Below are positions 37,081 to 49,279 of a DNA stretch of 64,000 nt, piece after piece. This DNA is from Marsupella aquatica (Eukaryota; Marchantiophyta): contig OZ316897.1 in the NCBI GenBank assembly GCA_973895155.1, positions 12,958,001 through 13,022,000 of the forward strand, in the 5' to 3' direction. Every line of letters starts with the position of its first letter. Position 1 is the first letter of the stretch. The position numbers and the translations under genes were made by a program. The notes beneath the pieces were generated by a model. It worked only from the letters and a program-made list of their open reading frames with translations. It was not told where the DNA came from and did not search any database.

Positions 37081-38079
37081 ACCCTGACTTAAATCTACAT
37101 CAAGTTAAAGCTCCCCCACTTTCCCGGGGTGCCGTACACTGCCCGTCCCAATCCCCGATGCTGCTGCCCGCTCCGGCCCAAGTTTGGCAGAACATAAACC
37201 AATACTCTAAGATTTAACGCATGCGCTCCGGCCCGATCGACTTTGCGCCATCGACTGCGGGTTTATGTTTTGGCACATTCGCTCGCTCCAGCCCGAACGA
37301 CTTAAGTTTGTGTCATCGACTTCTTCCTTGTGGAGTCGTGGTTTATGTTCTGGCAACTCTTCTTTCCAACAGAGATATATTTTCTTTGTAAGAGAGTCTA
37401 AGTGTTCAAGGCAAGCCTAGTACTTTGGTTAAGAGTCATGATTTATAGAGTCTTGGTTTATGTTGTGCCAAATACTTATCCTCTATGGACTTGTGATTAA
37501 TGTTTTGGCAACACTTCTTTCTAAGGGAGTGATTGTTTAGTAAGACAGTCTAAGCATTTAGACACAACCTAGTATTTTAGTTAAGAGTCATGATTCTAGA
37601 GTCTTGGTTGATGTTTTTCCAAATGCTTCTTCTGGATTGAGTCATGGTTTATGTTTTGGCAACACTTCTTTCCGATGGAGTCATACCTATTTTGTAATAG
37701 AATCTAAGTGTTCAAGTCAAGCCTAATACTTTGGTTGAGAGTCATGATTGTTAGACTCTTGGTTTATGTTATGCCAAGTACTTATTCTCTATGGAGTTGT
37801 GGTTTATGTCTTGGCAACACTTATTTTCAAAAAGTTGATGACACAAAGTAGACCGGGCTGGAGCGGCCGACAAAAAGTGATGGGTGCCAAAACATAAACC
37901 CGAAGTCGATGGCGCAAAGTCGATTGGACCGGAACGCATGCGTTAAATCGTAGAGTATTGGTTTATGTTCTGCCAAACTTGGGCCGAAGTGGGCAGCAGC
38001 ATCGGGGATTGGGACGGGCACTGTATGGCTCCCCGGGAAAGTGGAGGAGCATTAACTTGATGTAGATTTAACTCAGGGT
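37081..38079. mobile_element. Non-autonomous Mutator-like element, 999 bp, with 9-bp TSD
   Basis: Left terminus 37,081-37,276 and right terminus 37,884-38,079 are inverted repeats of 196 bp each, over 90% alike by eye, starting ACCCTGA and ending TCAGGGT. The element is flanked by a perfect direct repeat CACAACATC at 37,072-37,080 and 38,080-38,088. Long terminal inverted repeats with a 9-bp target duplication are the hallmark of Mutator-like elements. The interior has no open frame; it is made of about three imperfect tandem units of roughly 150-155 bp built around GGTTTATGTTTTGGCAACAC. Transposition would need a transposase encoded elsewhere. Confidence 0.93.
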
Positions 38080-38098
38080 CACAACATCATCCCCAAAG

Positions 38099-38265
38099 CC
38101 GTGATCTACCATCGGACCACCGTGATCTACCATCGGACTCTAAGAGCAGAGCACCGTTGGTACCAGTGTGCTATAGCAGCAGATCACCATTTTTCCAACA
38201 CCGAGCTATAACAGCAGAGCACCATTGTTCCAACACCGAGATACTACAGCGGAGCACCATACCAC
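38099..38265. repeat. Short tandem repeats next to the Mutator-like insertion
   Basis: GTGATCTACCATCGGACCACC occurs twice in a row. About three copies of a unit with ACCGAGCTATAACAGCAGAG then CACCATTGTTCCA follow. Confidence 0.7.
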
Positions 38266-38446
38266 GGCAATCACGACACATGCTCTGCAATTTTCACTTC
38301 TTGTGAGACATCCTCGAGATTCAGCACTTCCAGCTTTGCAAAGCCAGAGGATGATCCTATATTCGATCACATTAGTCTCGATTTCATAATCTTAGAAAAT
38401 AAATTACATCTTCACGCCATCCAGATGATATGTAATTGCTCAACTT

Positions 38447-39480
38447 ACCTCTCGTTGTTGCTGTTTGGATGCGGCAGGACCGTAACGCCAGTGGACCGCC
38501 TGTGCAGTTTCCTTCGTCACTCAGTCTTTGGGAGCGCTCGATTGATTTGAAGGCAGCTAAGGCGCCAGAAGTTGGCTTTGTCACGGGAAGTCTACTTGGC
38601 AGCTTTATTCCTCACACGGCGGCTTCGTCATATCAGGTGTTCCTTCGACTCTCGTTTCTTAGTTCAAGCTAACCTCACTTTTAGTATGGTCGTGCTTTAG
38701 CAATCTCTGTTTGCCGGATGAGTCCTTCCATTAGCTTTGAATGGAATATGGCAGCCGCGGCAAGCCTGCAAGATCCTTAGCCTCGTCGGTCGCATTATGA
38801 GCACTTACAATTCTTGCCACTGTTTTCCCTTCCAGACGCACGAGTGTCTTCCTTCCAGACACACGAGTGTTTTCCTTTCCAGACGCACGAGTTCTTAAAA
38901 AGCTTTTGGCGGCTTCCCACATCAGGTGTTGCGCCGAGTCTTGTCTCTTAATTCAAGCGAACCTCACTTTTAGCATGGTCGTGCTTTGGCAATCTCTGTT
39001 GCCAGAGTCCTTCCATTAGCTTTGAATGGATTGAAAGAATAATACAGAGTTGACTAACCTCTAGGATTCTTCGTTTTTGCATCGTCGCCTTTAGCAATGT
39101 CTGTTGCCAGATGATTCCTTCCATTAGCTTTGAATGGATTGAAAGAACACAGCTGACGCAACAAGCCTGTAAAATCCTTAATTTCATCGATTGCATTATG
39201 AGCACTTAGACGCACGAGTGTTTTCCCTTCCAGAAGCACGAGTTCTTACGAAACTTTTGGCGGTTCTGGAAGGGAAAATCCAGTTTGAAGGAACTTTTGG
39301 CACTGCGGTGCTTGTGAGGCTTCATTTGTTTGCATTTTTATCAAGATGGTGCACTCGCTCTTGCATGGAATCACTTGCACCCGATCGTTGGACTGGGCAT
39401 AGACCACTAAACTCTTAACGACACGGGCGGATCGAGAGTACGGAGGCCGAGGGCTTTGTTTAGAATTTGATGACACCAAT
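38447..39480. repeat. Duplicated locus, unit A, left part
   Basis: Blocks here recur at about 49,280-49,660 and 58,740-59,220: CACGGCGGCTTCGTCA, TATGGTCGTGCTTTAGCAAT and TTAGCTTTGAATGGATTGAA. The last block appears three times within this unit (about 38,683-38,747, 38,970-39,035 and 39,085-39,140). The minus strand contains coding-like fragments sharing AHNAIDE and HSKLMEG, broken by stops and shifts. I read these as relics of a tandemly duplicated gene whose identity I cannot fix from this unit alone. Confidence 0.65.
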
Positions 39481-39543
39481 TCAGTAGATTTCTCAGATTC
39501 GGGTCATGCTGGACAAGTATCGCGGCGCTGAATGTTGGTACTT

Positions 39544-40967
39544 TCATGTACACTTTCCTGCTGCTCTCTTCATCTCACCTGGATAGCTAACCGCTGCTTG
39601 ACTTGAATCTGGAAGTCCGTGAGTATTGCGCTCAGCTTCTACTTGACTTGAACCCCGGCCGTCCGTTGTTCGTTTTGCCCAGCTTCGGATTTGAGGTTCG
39701 GAGTTCGGGTCCAGCTGGATCATATATTTGACATACCTTGTAGACATTTGGAGAGCAAAACCACCGCTCTCAGCTCCCCTCACTGGCTCCAAGAATGCTC
39801 AATTCTGACGCATGTCTGGACGTTTGATTCTACCCCACCGTCGTACAGGAGGACAGAATTAGCGCTCGGACACACTAGATTCGGGCCTTTCTGTCCAGTT
39901 TACTCGAGCCTTAGTTTACATCCAGTTGATTATTGGTACCATTCTGGTTGTCCTTGACTTCTGTGTTGCTAGCCAGGACAGTACCGCAAAGATCACCTGT
40001 CATTGTTTCCTCCGATGTGGTTACTTTCTTAAGGAATGAAGTCCAAAATGCTTGTGTAAAGGACACAGATGTGTTTCGGAGACGACGTCTCTTTCCTGGC
40101 AAGGGCTGGAATGTTGGATCGTTGAACACTTGAACTTGCTTCCCTACTCTCCACAGGCTAAACAAAGTAAGCTCGCCCATCCCCACATGTTCCGCTGCTG
40201 CAGTTCAAGCACTGTCCCACTCCTCTAATCCGAACTTACCAATTAACATACCTCTGTCCGATGCTTCTTTTGTCGATGCTAGTACATCAGCCTCATTCAT
40301 CTTAATAAGTCTCCGACGGCCTGCTGAGGACGATACATGCAGCACCCTTTCAGCTGGAGGTTGCGATGCACCAAGAGTAAAATGCGGAATTAAGATTTCG
40401 TCACGTATGCCGCCCGTGAGACTGCTCCGTCCTCCATGCCTCAGCGCAAGAATCCCACTCCTAATGTGCGTCGACTTGGCAGCCTGCGCCGGAGAGATCG
40501 ATGTCGAAAAACACATCCACGGGCCCGAAGCAGCTGCGCAACGCTTTGGTCTGGGCCTCCACATCGCCTCACGATCTTGAGGCGGGTGGGGTTTAGCACG
40601 TACAGCAAGCTTTTTTAGGACAGAGATATTACGTCCCATGGCTATAACCAGCGCAACGACTGGCACAGCACATCCACCGTAGGGTCGCGTTGCCGTCTCC
40701 CCAGTCCTAGCATGAATACTGATTTCAGAGGGTGGCTCTACAAAACGTCTTGGCTCCATGGGGCTCCATGGCTTCTGTGTGCTCTACAATCTCTTGTGTC
40801 CATTGCTGTTTATTCGATTCAATCTGGATCATATATTGAATATCATATCCCTCAGCCCACCGTAGGGAACCATCATTCGAGAAATGATTCCTAGGGATTC
40901 GACACTGTACCTTAGGCCGCCATCGCCAACACTTCCAAGGAGCTATTTCTCGTTCAGCACATGTCAA
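39544..40967 (-). pseudogene. Broken coding-like region in unit A (unidentified)
   Basis: Minus-strand frames at 40,967-40,725, 40,759-40,205, 40,186-39,911 and 39,792-39,544 overlap or abut and resemble one another in part (YMIQIES versus YMIQLDP). The end of the second frame (GKFGLEEWDSA) matches a frame at 62,594-62,794 (GNFGLEERDSA), and about 88 bp of DNA at 40,178-40,265 matches 62,630-62,712. That second locus lies next to an alpha/beta-hydrolase relic, so this may be a decayed paralogue of the same gene. No frame is complete and no catalytic motif is visible. The function is unknown. Confidence 0.5.
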
Positions 40968-41032
40968 TTCTCTAGTGGCACCTTCGCGGATTTCGCGTAA
41001 GTCGAATACAGCAGAGTCGACCAGCGTGGAAA

Positions 41033-42210
41033 ATCTTTAGTTTCTTCACTCGCATTATGAGCAGTTGTAACTTTAGAATTTTTTCGAATTTTGGCCACTG
41101 TTATTGAAGCTCCGAGGAGCGTGGCAACTGCCGTGCTTGGGAACATCGATTTGGCAATGCTGACGTAAAGGCCACCAGTGTGAGAGATCTCTTTCCTGGC
41201 GGGGGGTGGAATGTTGGATCATTTACCCTTGTCTTGTCCAAGCGGCCGCGCGTTAGATCTGGGTCCGACGAGAGGTCCCGAGTGGGCCGATCAAGGAACC
41301 TTGGAGGGCAGGGTTCTGTAGCTGCTGCTTCTCGGGGAATTGAACGACCCATTGAGACAGTCACAGCAGAACGTGGTCTAGATTGGAGAATGCAAGTCTT
41401 CAGAGCGGGATCGATTCTCCACTAGCCCGGATGTGGCTGCCGCCGATTCGGATTACTGGAGCCGAACACATCTGACCTTTAAGACTGTGGATGGATTGCA
41501 CTGAATAGTCCATCGCCGGGTGATTTTGCTTTCCGTAGCTTTACCCAATTGCAACGGGTATTGAAAACTTCTAGATCTTTAGACTCAGGCTCAGGTGTGA
41601 CTATCTCTCGAAGTGAAACAATAAACCGCATATTTAGGGATCTGACGTTGCAGCAACAAACGAACAACCGACTTAGGTCAATCTCCTCGTGTAAAATCGG
41701 ACTACAATCATAAGGGCCGACGCGACCCTTTGCCCTCGCGACAGTTTCGGAAAAAGCCTATCGACTCCTTCTTCGAATATCAAACGTGTCATGTGTGCGG
41801 CTGCGGCTGAGTTCAGCTGAGTTCATAACTCAGCTTGCTTGCTTTTGGTAAAAGCTCGGGATCTGCAAGGCCGGAAAGTTTCCTGGATCTGCAAGCGCCG
41901 GAAAGTTTCCTGCCCTTGCTTCGGAAATGGAAGGATAACGTGTCATGTGTGCGACAGAGTTCGGCTGAGTTTAGATCAAAGCTCGGGACCTGCAGCTAGA
42001 GGGCTGGAAACTTTCCGGCCCTTGCCTTCGAACATGCAAAGATCAAGAACGGTGAGGACGAACTTGGGCAATTCAAGGTCAACTTATTTAGGATCGGGGT
42101 CGGCAAGAGATTCGGAATATCTCCAGCCATCACACAAGAGAAGGCTTCCGATCGAGCGTTAAAACTGTTTCCTCTTACGATTGTGTGGCACTACACTACA
42201 TTGTATGTCA
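41033..42210. repeat. Segmental duplication, copy A
   Basis: This is the partner of 32,195-33,400 in direct orientation. Small indels distinguish the two, for example an extra GGCTCA near 41,590 and a missing stretch near 41,730. A third short piece with the 'GGCTGGAATGTTGGATC' word lies at about 40,085-40,135. Confidence 0.85.
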
Positions 42211-42729
42211 CCAGTATTAATGAGGAAACCATATCCTAAACAAAATGGACTGCCTGGGTGTAAGGATCATAGCAAAGTGATATCTAATTAGGATGAGATC
42301 TGTCAGGATCAGTCGAGTGGAGTAATTGTACTAAGGCCTGTGGATCTAGTTCCAGTCCCGTTTGTTTCATCAGAGCTGTCGTGGCTTCCTTCACTGCCAT
42401 GACGCAAGCTAATACTAACGAAGTAATCTGAGTTTTACCCAATTTTCTGTTGGAAAAGTGGATTGTCTGAGTGGATCAACCCAAACACAAACCTGTGGGA
42501 GACGCATCAGGCTAATGTGATTGTAATGTAGAGTTTGGTTTAAAATTGCTGTTTAAACTTGCTAATTTACGTGGGTAGTCTTTAGCAGTCCAATCGCGTA
42601 CCACAGTCAAGCGAGTTGCAACGGTTTAGCAAACGTATGTGAGACCGAGATATCCCGCGAGTTTAATATTTGTGCTGACTTGGTTGAAGCGTTTTATGTC
42701 GTCAGGTGAAGAAGACTCCGAAGGCCGTC

Positions 42730-42930
42730 ATGGATCCAAACGTTTTGAGTGTGCTGCTCAATATCCTGTCCACCGGTATCTTTGAGGGCCTCAAACTCGT
42801 CTTGACATGGGTTAGAGATGTATTCGGTCCTCTATTAGGCAGGGAAGGACCTCAAGTGCAGCCAAGAGGGGCTCAAGGGCAGCCAGGAGAGGGTCAAGAG
42901 CAGCCAGGAGAGCAAGTAGGAGAGCCTTAA
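42730..42930 (+). CDS. Small MDP-family protein, copy A (66 residues)
   Basis: The frame starts MDPNVLSVLLNILSTGIF, forms an amphipathic or membrane-like helix up to about residue 37, and ends in a Gly/Gln/Pro/Glu-rich tail with repeated QPGE. An acceptor-like GTCAG lies just upstream (42,705) and the 24 bases between it and the ATG are also open, so this could be the last exon of a longer gene. Two diverged copies with the same start and upstream DNA lie at 50,668 and 60,335, and most differences between them preserve hydrophobic character. I know no family for it. This is the longest of the three copies. Confidence 0.5.
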   Translation: MDPNVLSVLLNILSTGIFEGLKLVLTWVRDVFGPLLGREGPQVQPRGAQGQPGEGQEQPGEQVGEP

Positions 42931-44267
42931 TTAAGAGTATACCCAAGAAGAATCTGGACCAATTTAACACGCCAAACCAGAAATTAAGCTACAACATTGA
43001 CTGGTCAATGATATATTACTTTCATATAGATTGTCTTCTTGGAAACTAGACGAATTGCTTCATGGCTAGTCTGCGGACATGCAATATAACGGACGATGAT
43101 TGTAGATTCCGTTCTCATTATTTTATGGTGATTTTATATTGTTCTGAGTAACGATCTGTTGCCAAGTTTAGGAAGAAATGTTGTTTCTTCATGCCGACTA
43201 GCATGAATGTGCTTGCTTGTTGGAGGAGAGAATTCAGTTTGACGTCGATTGAATTACTGTCAATTCACGCGTCAGCTGAAACCTAAGTCGAGACCTGAGT
43301 TCGCATTTGTCTACTACGTACAACCAGCTTCAGAGATCATAAGGTGGGCTTGTCAAAGCTAACATGAAAGTCGGCAGGAGATGGTATGAACTTGTTTGAC
43401 ATTTGCGATCGTCGTGTCCAATTGAACGAACTCTATATGCGTTGCGAATTTGATACCCGATTTGATACTGACAAGGAGCCAGCAGTGTCCAATTAAATCC
43501 ATTGAGTCCAGATACCAAACGCTGTTAAGTGCTGTGATCACTATCTGTCCCACGCAAAGTTACAGTAGACCTACCTTAGCTATAGCAACAGCAGCTGTCA
43601 GCAATCTACGCATTGTCATTATTTGGATCCTTTCATACCTACTACTAAAAACTGATATTAACTTTAAGGACTCGTGGACTGGTACCAAATTCTGAGCTGC
43701 GATCACTTCTTCAATGTCGTCTCTTAAACTTTGTATTCCATCGTAGTTCTCCTGTCTCATCTATTTTCAAATCCGGATGGTGAGGCCTTCTTGTCTCCTC
43801 CTCCTACATAAAGAGCTTCCGTTCTGGCTTTGGGGGAGGCGAGCAGTCTTAAAAAAAAGTAATGGTTGAAAATTCCAAACTCTGAGCTGCTCAAGTACAA
43901 GTAAAAGTTAGAGCCAAATTCAGAGACACGAGCACCCTCAACTTCATGGCCGAGACCTGGGCCCACGAGTTTAATAACGACCATGTTTATGGGGTGCCGG
44001 TCATGCCCCTGGGAAGTATTATTATAGTCCATCTAGTCCAAAAAAACATGCAATATTAAAATGGCAAGAAACATTTCTTTTTTACAAAGTGGTAACCTCC
44101 CAAATTTCGCCACGTGCTGAGGTTACGTACCACTCCCAAATTCGCCATCTGCTGAGGTGACAGAAATGTGGAGTCAGGAGCTCTCGTACTGATTGTGGGC
44201 TGTCTCGCCTCCTAGATACTGTTGGGATATACTTGACAGCCGCTAGCAGAAAAGATCCTCACAGAGT
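42931..44267. other. Downstream of small-gene copy A, no supported gene
   Basis: The first 150 bp (AGAGTATACCCAA, AACCAGAAATTAAG) are conserved downstream of copies B and C, so the duplicated block extends beyond the coding part. A short duplication with CTCCCAAATTTCGCCA lies near 44,095-44,160. Nothing else was recognised. Confidence 0.4.
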
Positions 44268-44515
44268 TCAGGGAGAGTAGTCCGGGCATTGTCATTCAAT
44301 GCCCCTCGATTCTCCCCCACAGCCCACCCCAATGCTCTCTCCATTTTTGTGTCTCACTTCGGTTTCAGGCCAGCCCAATTTTTGGGTCTCGGTTCAATTT
44401 TGAGAGGGGCACAGATTTTTGAGGAGTTCTAATGCTTGATGCGTATAACTTATTCAAAAATAATATATTTTATAATATCAATTTTAAAAATATTAATATA
44501 AAATCTTAAAATAAT
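44268..44515 (+). repeat. Dispersed repeat family R1, copy 4
   Basis: The copy starts TTCAGGGAGAG and keeps GTCATTCAATGCCCCTCGATT and 'GGCACAGATTTTTGAGGAGTT'. It ends in the AT-rich middle, without the tRNA-like box region of copy 2. Confidence 0.75.
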
Positions 44516-45059
44516 TGAATTTAAAGTCTGGATGGATTCATACATTATCTATGAAGTCTCATAGACAAATCAAAACTTGGATGTACTTGACTCAAAGATA
44601 CATATATGCTTGGATATTATTTGTTATACTTGTCTCCAAAAATACCATGTCAGATCATCATTTTTGTTCACCTCCCCAAAAGTACCTTGTCAAAGCATCA
44701 CCTGTGTACTTTTTTGTCCTTGAACATTCTCTTAATATCCTTTTCCCTCAAGCTAGTCCCTTTAACCATTTTCTTTGAGTTCAATAAAAAACCATAAAAT
44801 ATGTAAGGTATGTTTAGGTATTTGTATGCCTTATCTGGCATTCATGGTAATAAAATTATATAGACTAAGCTCTTCACAATTTGCGCCTCAAGTAGTTTGT
44901 TCAATGAGCAAAAGCAAAATTAATTCAAGTTTTTCCTCAAGAATATTTTTATGTTTATAATAGATCGCAAAAATCCCACAAAAGGAGGCAAGAAGCAACA
45001 CAATCCCTGTGAACCAATATAACAATTTCCACTAGGAAATTGAGTGAAAATCTTGATTT

Positions 45060-45298
45060 TCATAGAGCATTGCTCCTAAGATGAAATTGTATTTCTATAG
45101 AGTATCGCTCTTGTGTTAAGGAGGGGTTTGACTTGTTTTTCTGCAACAAAGCTATCTCAGATTTTAATCTAAGAGGGTATTGTCGAGAAATCTTATTTTT
45201 CAGAGAGCGTTGCTCTTTCACAAAGAGGGCTTCAATTAAATTTCCCACTGCAGAGCTCCAAGAAATGATATTTTTCAAAGAGCGTTGCTCTTGTTACA
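45060..45298. repeat. Cluster of a repeated short palindrome
   Basis: Variants of AGAGCRTTGCTCT occur near 45,065, 45,097, 45,199 and 45,280 inside imperfect repeats of about 80-100 bp, and one more occurs near 34,887. Each could form a small hairpin. Confidence 0.6.
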
Positions 45299-48177
45299 AT
45301 AAGTGCTTCCAGTACTTTGCCGTCACAAAGGTCTCAACAATGGTCTCAACAATTTCAAATACAATACTAAATGTAAACCTTTGTTTCATTCAATACATAT
45401 TTTCAGTTCACTTTCAAGTGTAAGTATCCTAACATATGGGAAATGTAGATAAACAGTTAATTAGGACATTGATTACCTATGTTTTCTCATCATTAGGTGT
45501 AAAATGCTTAGTTTATGTGTCACAGTCCATGGGGATGATGGGAGACAACCTTCAAGTCCATCTAGGCTTCAGTACTTAATTAGAGTTAATATTAATTAAT
45601 TGATTTAATTATAAAATTCTGCTAAATATATTTAGGAAATGTTAGAATTTGATGAATAGCCTGGTATTGTCGAAATGGAGGTTCTATTGTTCTTCTAAGA
45701 AAATTCTTAAGTCTTCCCTTCAAATCAATAAAATGACCCTATCTTTCGTCGCATATGATGTGTCATTTTTGTGAAACCCTCGAGCATCTGACCCTAGCAC
45801 TCACTAAGGGAAATGTAATGAGATATACCTATGACCGAAACCTCCCCATGTACCCCTTGTTATATTTTGGAGGAACATTTAAATCTTTCTTGTTTGTTCT
45901 AAAAATAAATTTCAGTCCTATATAAATCTTCCTAGGTTATTATAATCTTTGATTTTTTAGAATTTAAAATACCCTTCATTTTGTTATAAAAACAAGGTTT
46001 AGGAGATGCATATAAGAGTCTTCTTCACATCGGGCCGTTTATTCTACGACAACCTCCCATTGACCGACTCCAAGAACCCAGGTTACAACCAAATACGAGA
46101 GGGTTGGGGAGGGGGTTTAGGGTTTAGGGTTCTTGTGTGAAAACTGGTACGAGAGACTGGCCCTGTGACATTACCTAAACCAATGAGACTATGACATGTC
46201 GACCAATGAAATGTTGACGCCTATCATGGAGTATTTACATACCCCACCAGCTAATGTAATGGGCAACCAAATTTACAATAGTCTCCATTCCTTCTAACCT
46301 AGACTACACATATATGGTGCCCTAGTTCATTCTAACCTTGTTCTAATATTAATTTCAAAACGGATTTAAGATACCTGTCGGACATTCGCACATATATTTT
46401 GTTATTTCATAAGCTGAGGGCCCAGGGCCATCTGATCAAAGATGAGTGCTGTCATCCTACAAACACTCCAACCTCTTTTTATTATTTTGCCAAGCCTTGC
46501 TCAAAGGAAATATATATCACAAGGCAGAATTGACACACTCCGTAAAACTCCCAGTTAGGGGCCTTTTTCCATAGCATCCTATACTAAAGTGGGGAAAAGC
46601 GCAAAGTGTGTAAAGTGACACGTAAAGTGAACACAACTCCACTTATATGATACTTAATATTCCCCACCTCTAATGTAGTAATTACCAAGTAGTAAAAAAC
46701 TCTAGGGAGAAAAGATTAATGTGAAGTATAATTATTTTTACTAGGGTTCAGACTTTGATTTCTTTTGTGTACAATTTCATTTTGTAGATAGAGTGCAAGC
46801 ATCGATGTCTCATGCATCACTTGTTGAGCATAGACGACATTCGTAACGACAAGCCCATGAACCATCCAACGCACAATAGTCGACACAGAGAGATACGTGG
46901 TTCACCTCCACATGAGGCTACGTCCACGGGAACATACAAGAGCTTTACTGCACTCTAGGCCGACCGGCCATACCAAGCATCCACAGCACAAGCTCTCCCT
47001 ATCTCTCAACTAGCTCCGTAAGAATGAGCCTAAGTTCCACCAGGGTCTGGCATCAGCCCTGGCTATATGCACAGTAACACTACCGCTAACATTAGCTAAG
47101 TCCTAACCCGAGTTAGCCTAACTGTAGTTAGCTCATGAGTCACAAGACTAGAGCAATATCTAACATCACTACCCATTTGAGCTCATTGACACTGTTTGGA
47201 AACCCCAAATTGATGCTTTGGTTAAAGATTATGGACAGTTCTAGTATTTGTAGGTAAGTGTGAAAACCCCTAGATGAAGAAGAGAGATTTGGCAAACCCT
47301 TCTTATTACAAGGGGAACATACAAATCCTCTAAGATTGTCTTTTTTAAGTAGGGTTTAAGAACACCAACATTAAACTAGGTAAAAGTCACACATATGGTA
47401 GTATAAATTTGATTTACCTACGGGAGGATATGTAAAATGATGCTCCCATGGACCGTAGACAAAAACATACAATTGGGATGAACTAACTAAAAATATTCCC
47501 TAACACATTGTGAGTAAAATGTGATCCACCTGAGTTACAAAAAATACATGTGCGTATTTTGACAAACTCTCTCCGGGCTTCATTTTGGGGGATGTGACAG
47601 TTCTGCCTTGTATAATTAGATCAACTGCTGAAGTCAATACTGCTGAAGTCAATACTTTTCAGTCTGTTCATTGCAATTAATAAAATTCCCTGACACATTG
47701 TGAGTACAATGCCCCTGACCTGCTTCGGGGCGTCGCTACGCTCCCGCAGTCATCACGAATCCCAAGATAATTCGTGGACTTCGGGAGCCTGCCTTCTGCG
47801 ATGGAATTTGGAAGGACTCCGCAGTCTGTCCTGGGGCACGGGCGGCCGGGGCACCACATGAGGAGGTTGAGCCGGATATCTCTCGCAGAGTGGATTGATG
47901 ACATGTGTGATAATGAGAATTAGAGTCCCTCGTACGTGAAGGACCCCCACATGCGAGTTGGGCGTTTAAGAGCTCGCTCCCGCCGTCATCACTCTAACGG
48001 ATAAAACAAAACATGGAAAGCCCGACTGCCCAAATGAGCGAAAGCTCGACAGTCGAGCCCGAAACTTGATATTTTTGTTTAATCTATTTAATGTGAATTT
48101 AATCAAATGATATTAAAGTTTATTTTTGTTTTGAAAGGAAATGGGAAATAAATATAATTAGATTCCTCCACCCCAAT
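45299..48177. other. Intergenic, repeat-like, no supported gene
   Basis: There is no convincing open frame. Three telomere-type TTTAGGG words lie near 46,117-46,133. The block 46,860-47,130 (ACGTGGTTCACCTCCACATG then CTACGTCCACGGG) resembles text I associate with plant LTR-type repeats, but I found no paired LTR. CACATTGTGAGTA recurs at about 47,504 and 47,694, next to a GC-rich patch (47,700-48,000). Confidence 0.35.
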
Positions 48178-48425
48178 GTGATAGTTTTTCTGTAAGGAAT
48201 CCAAACCAGGGTGAGCCCCAACGGATCCTACATGAGGAAATATTACATCAGGGTCATAAAGTGGATAACATAGGCTGGCCAGATAATCAGAATTCCAATC
48301 CATTACTCACAAAATACATCCCACCCACACATATACCCTCCACACCCTAGTGTATGGGAAGGGGGATTGAATTAAAGTTAGGGGGGATTGAACCCCAGTG
48401 TAGTGTATGGGAAGGGGGATTGAAT
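48178..48425 (-). repeat. SINE-like repeat family R3, copy 1 (degraded)
   Basis: It shares CCAGATAATCA, CCCACCCACACATA and GGATTGAAC words, in the same order, with 55,440-55,735. A GGGGATTGAAC unit is locally duplicated. Confidence 0.45.
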
Positions 48426-49279
48426 TAAAGTTGATTTTTTCCTGGACAGTCTAACAGAAAACTTGTTCCTAAAGATAACTTTGTATCTCGACAGTCTAGC
48501 CGAAACTTGTTTGATATTGTGTTCGACAGTCCAGCGGAAAGTTTTCCTAAAGTTGACTTCTAATATTCCCTTGACAATCGAAAGCAGAACGTCCAACAGG
48601 AGGATGCGATTCTTTAAGGTTCCCACAAGGGGGACGACACTCAATTGTGAATTGTGGGTTCCAGTTCGGGGCCCACAATAGACTGTAAAAACCATTTTTT
48701 TATCAGACACTAGCCTTGGTTCTTGTCTACCTACTTAAAACTCATCATCAAACCAACTTACACTACCTTTTTACCTTAGGGACTCTACTAGGATTTCTTT
48801 GCTTATCCCCCTATGCAGGCGTTATACCGTTATACCGTCGCTTCAGTTTGCCGATCAGTTGGCTTTTAGGCTTCTGGTTTTAGGTCTGCTGTTTTTTTTT
48901 CTTCTTTCATTTTCTTGGCCCTTTGGTTGTCCCTCCTTGATTGGGTCCTTTGCCTGAGGATCATGTGTCCAACAAAGGGCGTTTTTTTGGCAGTGTAGTA
49001 ATACTAACAATTATTTTGACATTGCTCTGGTTAGTGTATTTTTCCTTGAAAGTGTGATGACCAGCAACATAGTGGAGTATGTAAGGAGTGGAAGTAGAAA
49101 AAGTCTTCCACTTATACATGATCACTTCCCCTTCAACACGTCGCCATTATATATACCTGACCATGCACCTGTGGTGACAATTCCCCTAATACATGGTTCT
49201 CCACTTCTCTTCTCGCATTAAGGAGCTTCTCTTGTCCTTCCTCGCACTCCGTCTTTGATTCGAAGTCACAGTTGCCACT

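Noticed and set aside
36502-37082. Long Phe/Leu/Ser-rich frames on the minus strand
   Set aside because: Pure translation of the minisatellite, present in all three frames at once, with no start context or motif.
46117-46133. Telomere-type TTTAGGG words
   Set aside because: Only about two and a half repeats; such telobox words are common in plant DNA and do not indicate a telomere.
46840-47160. Possible LTR retrotransposon terminus
   Set aside because: The wording resembles plant LTR-type repeats, but no second LTR, primer-binding site, polypurine tract or gag/pol remnant was found nearby.
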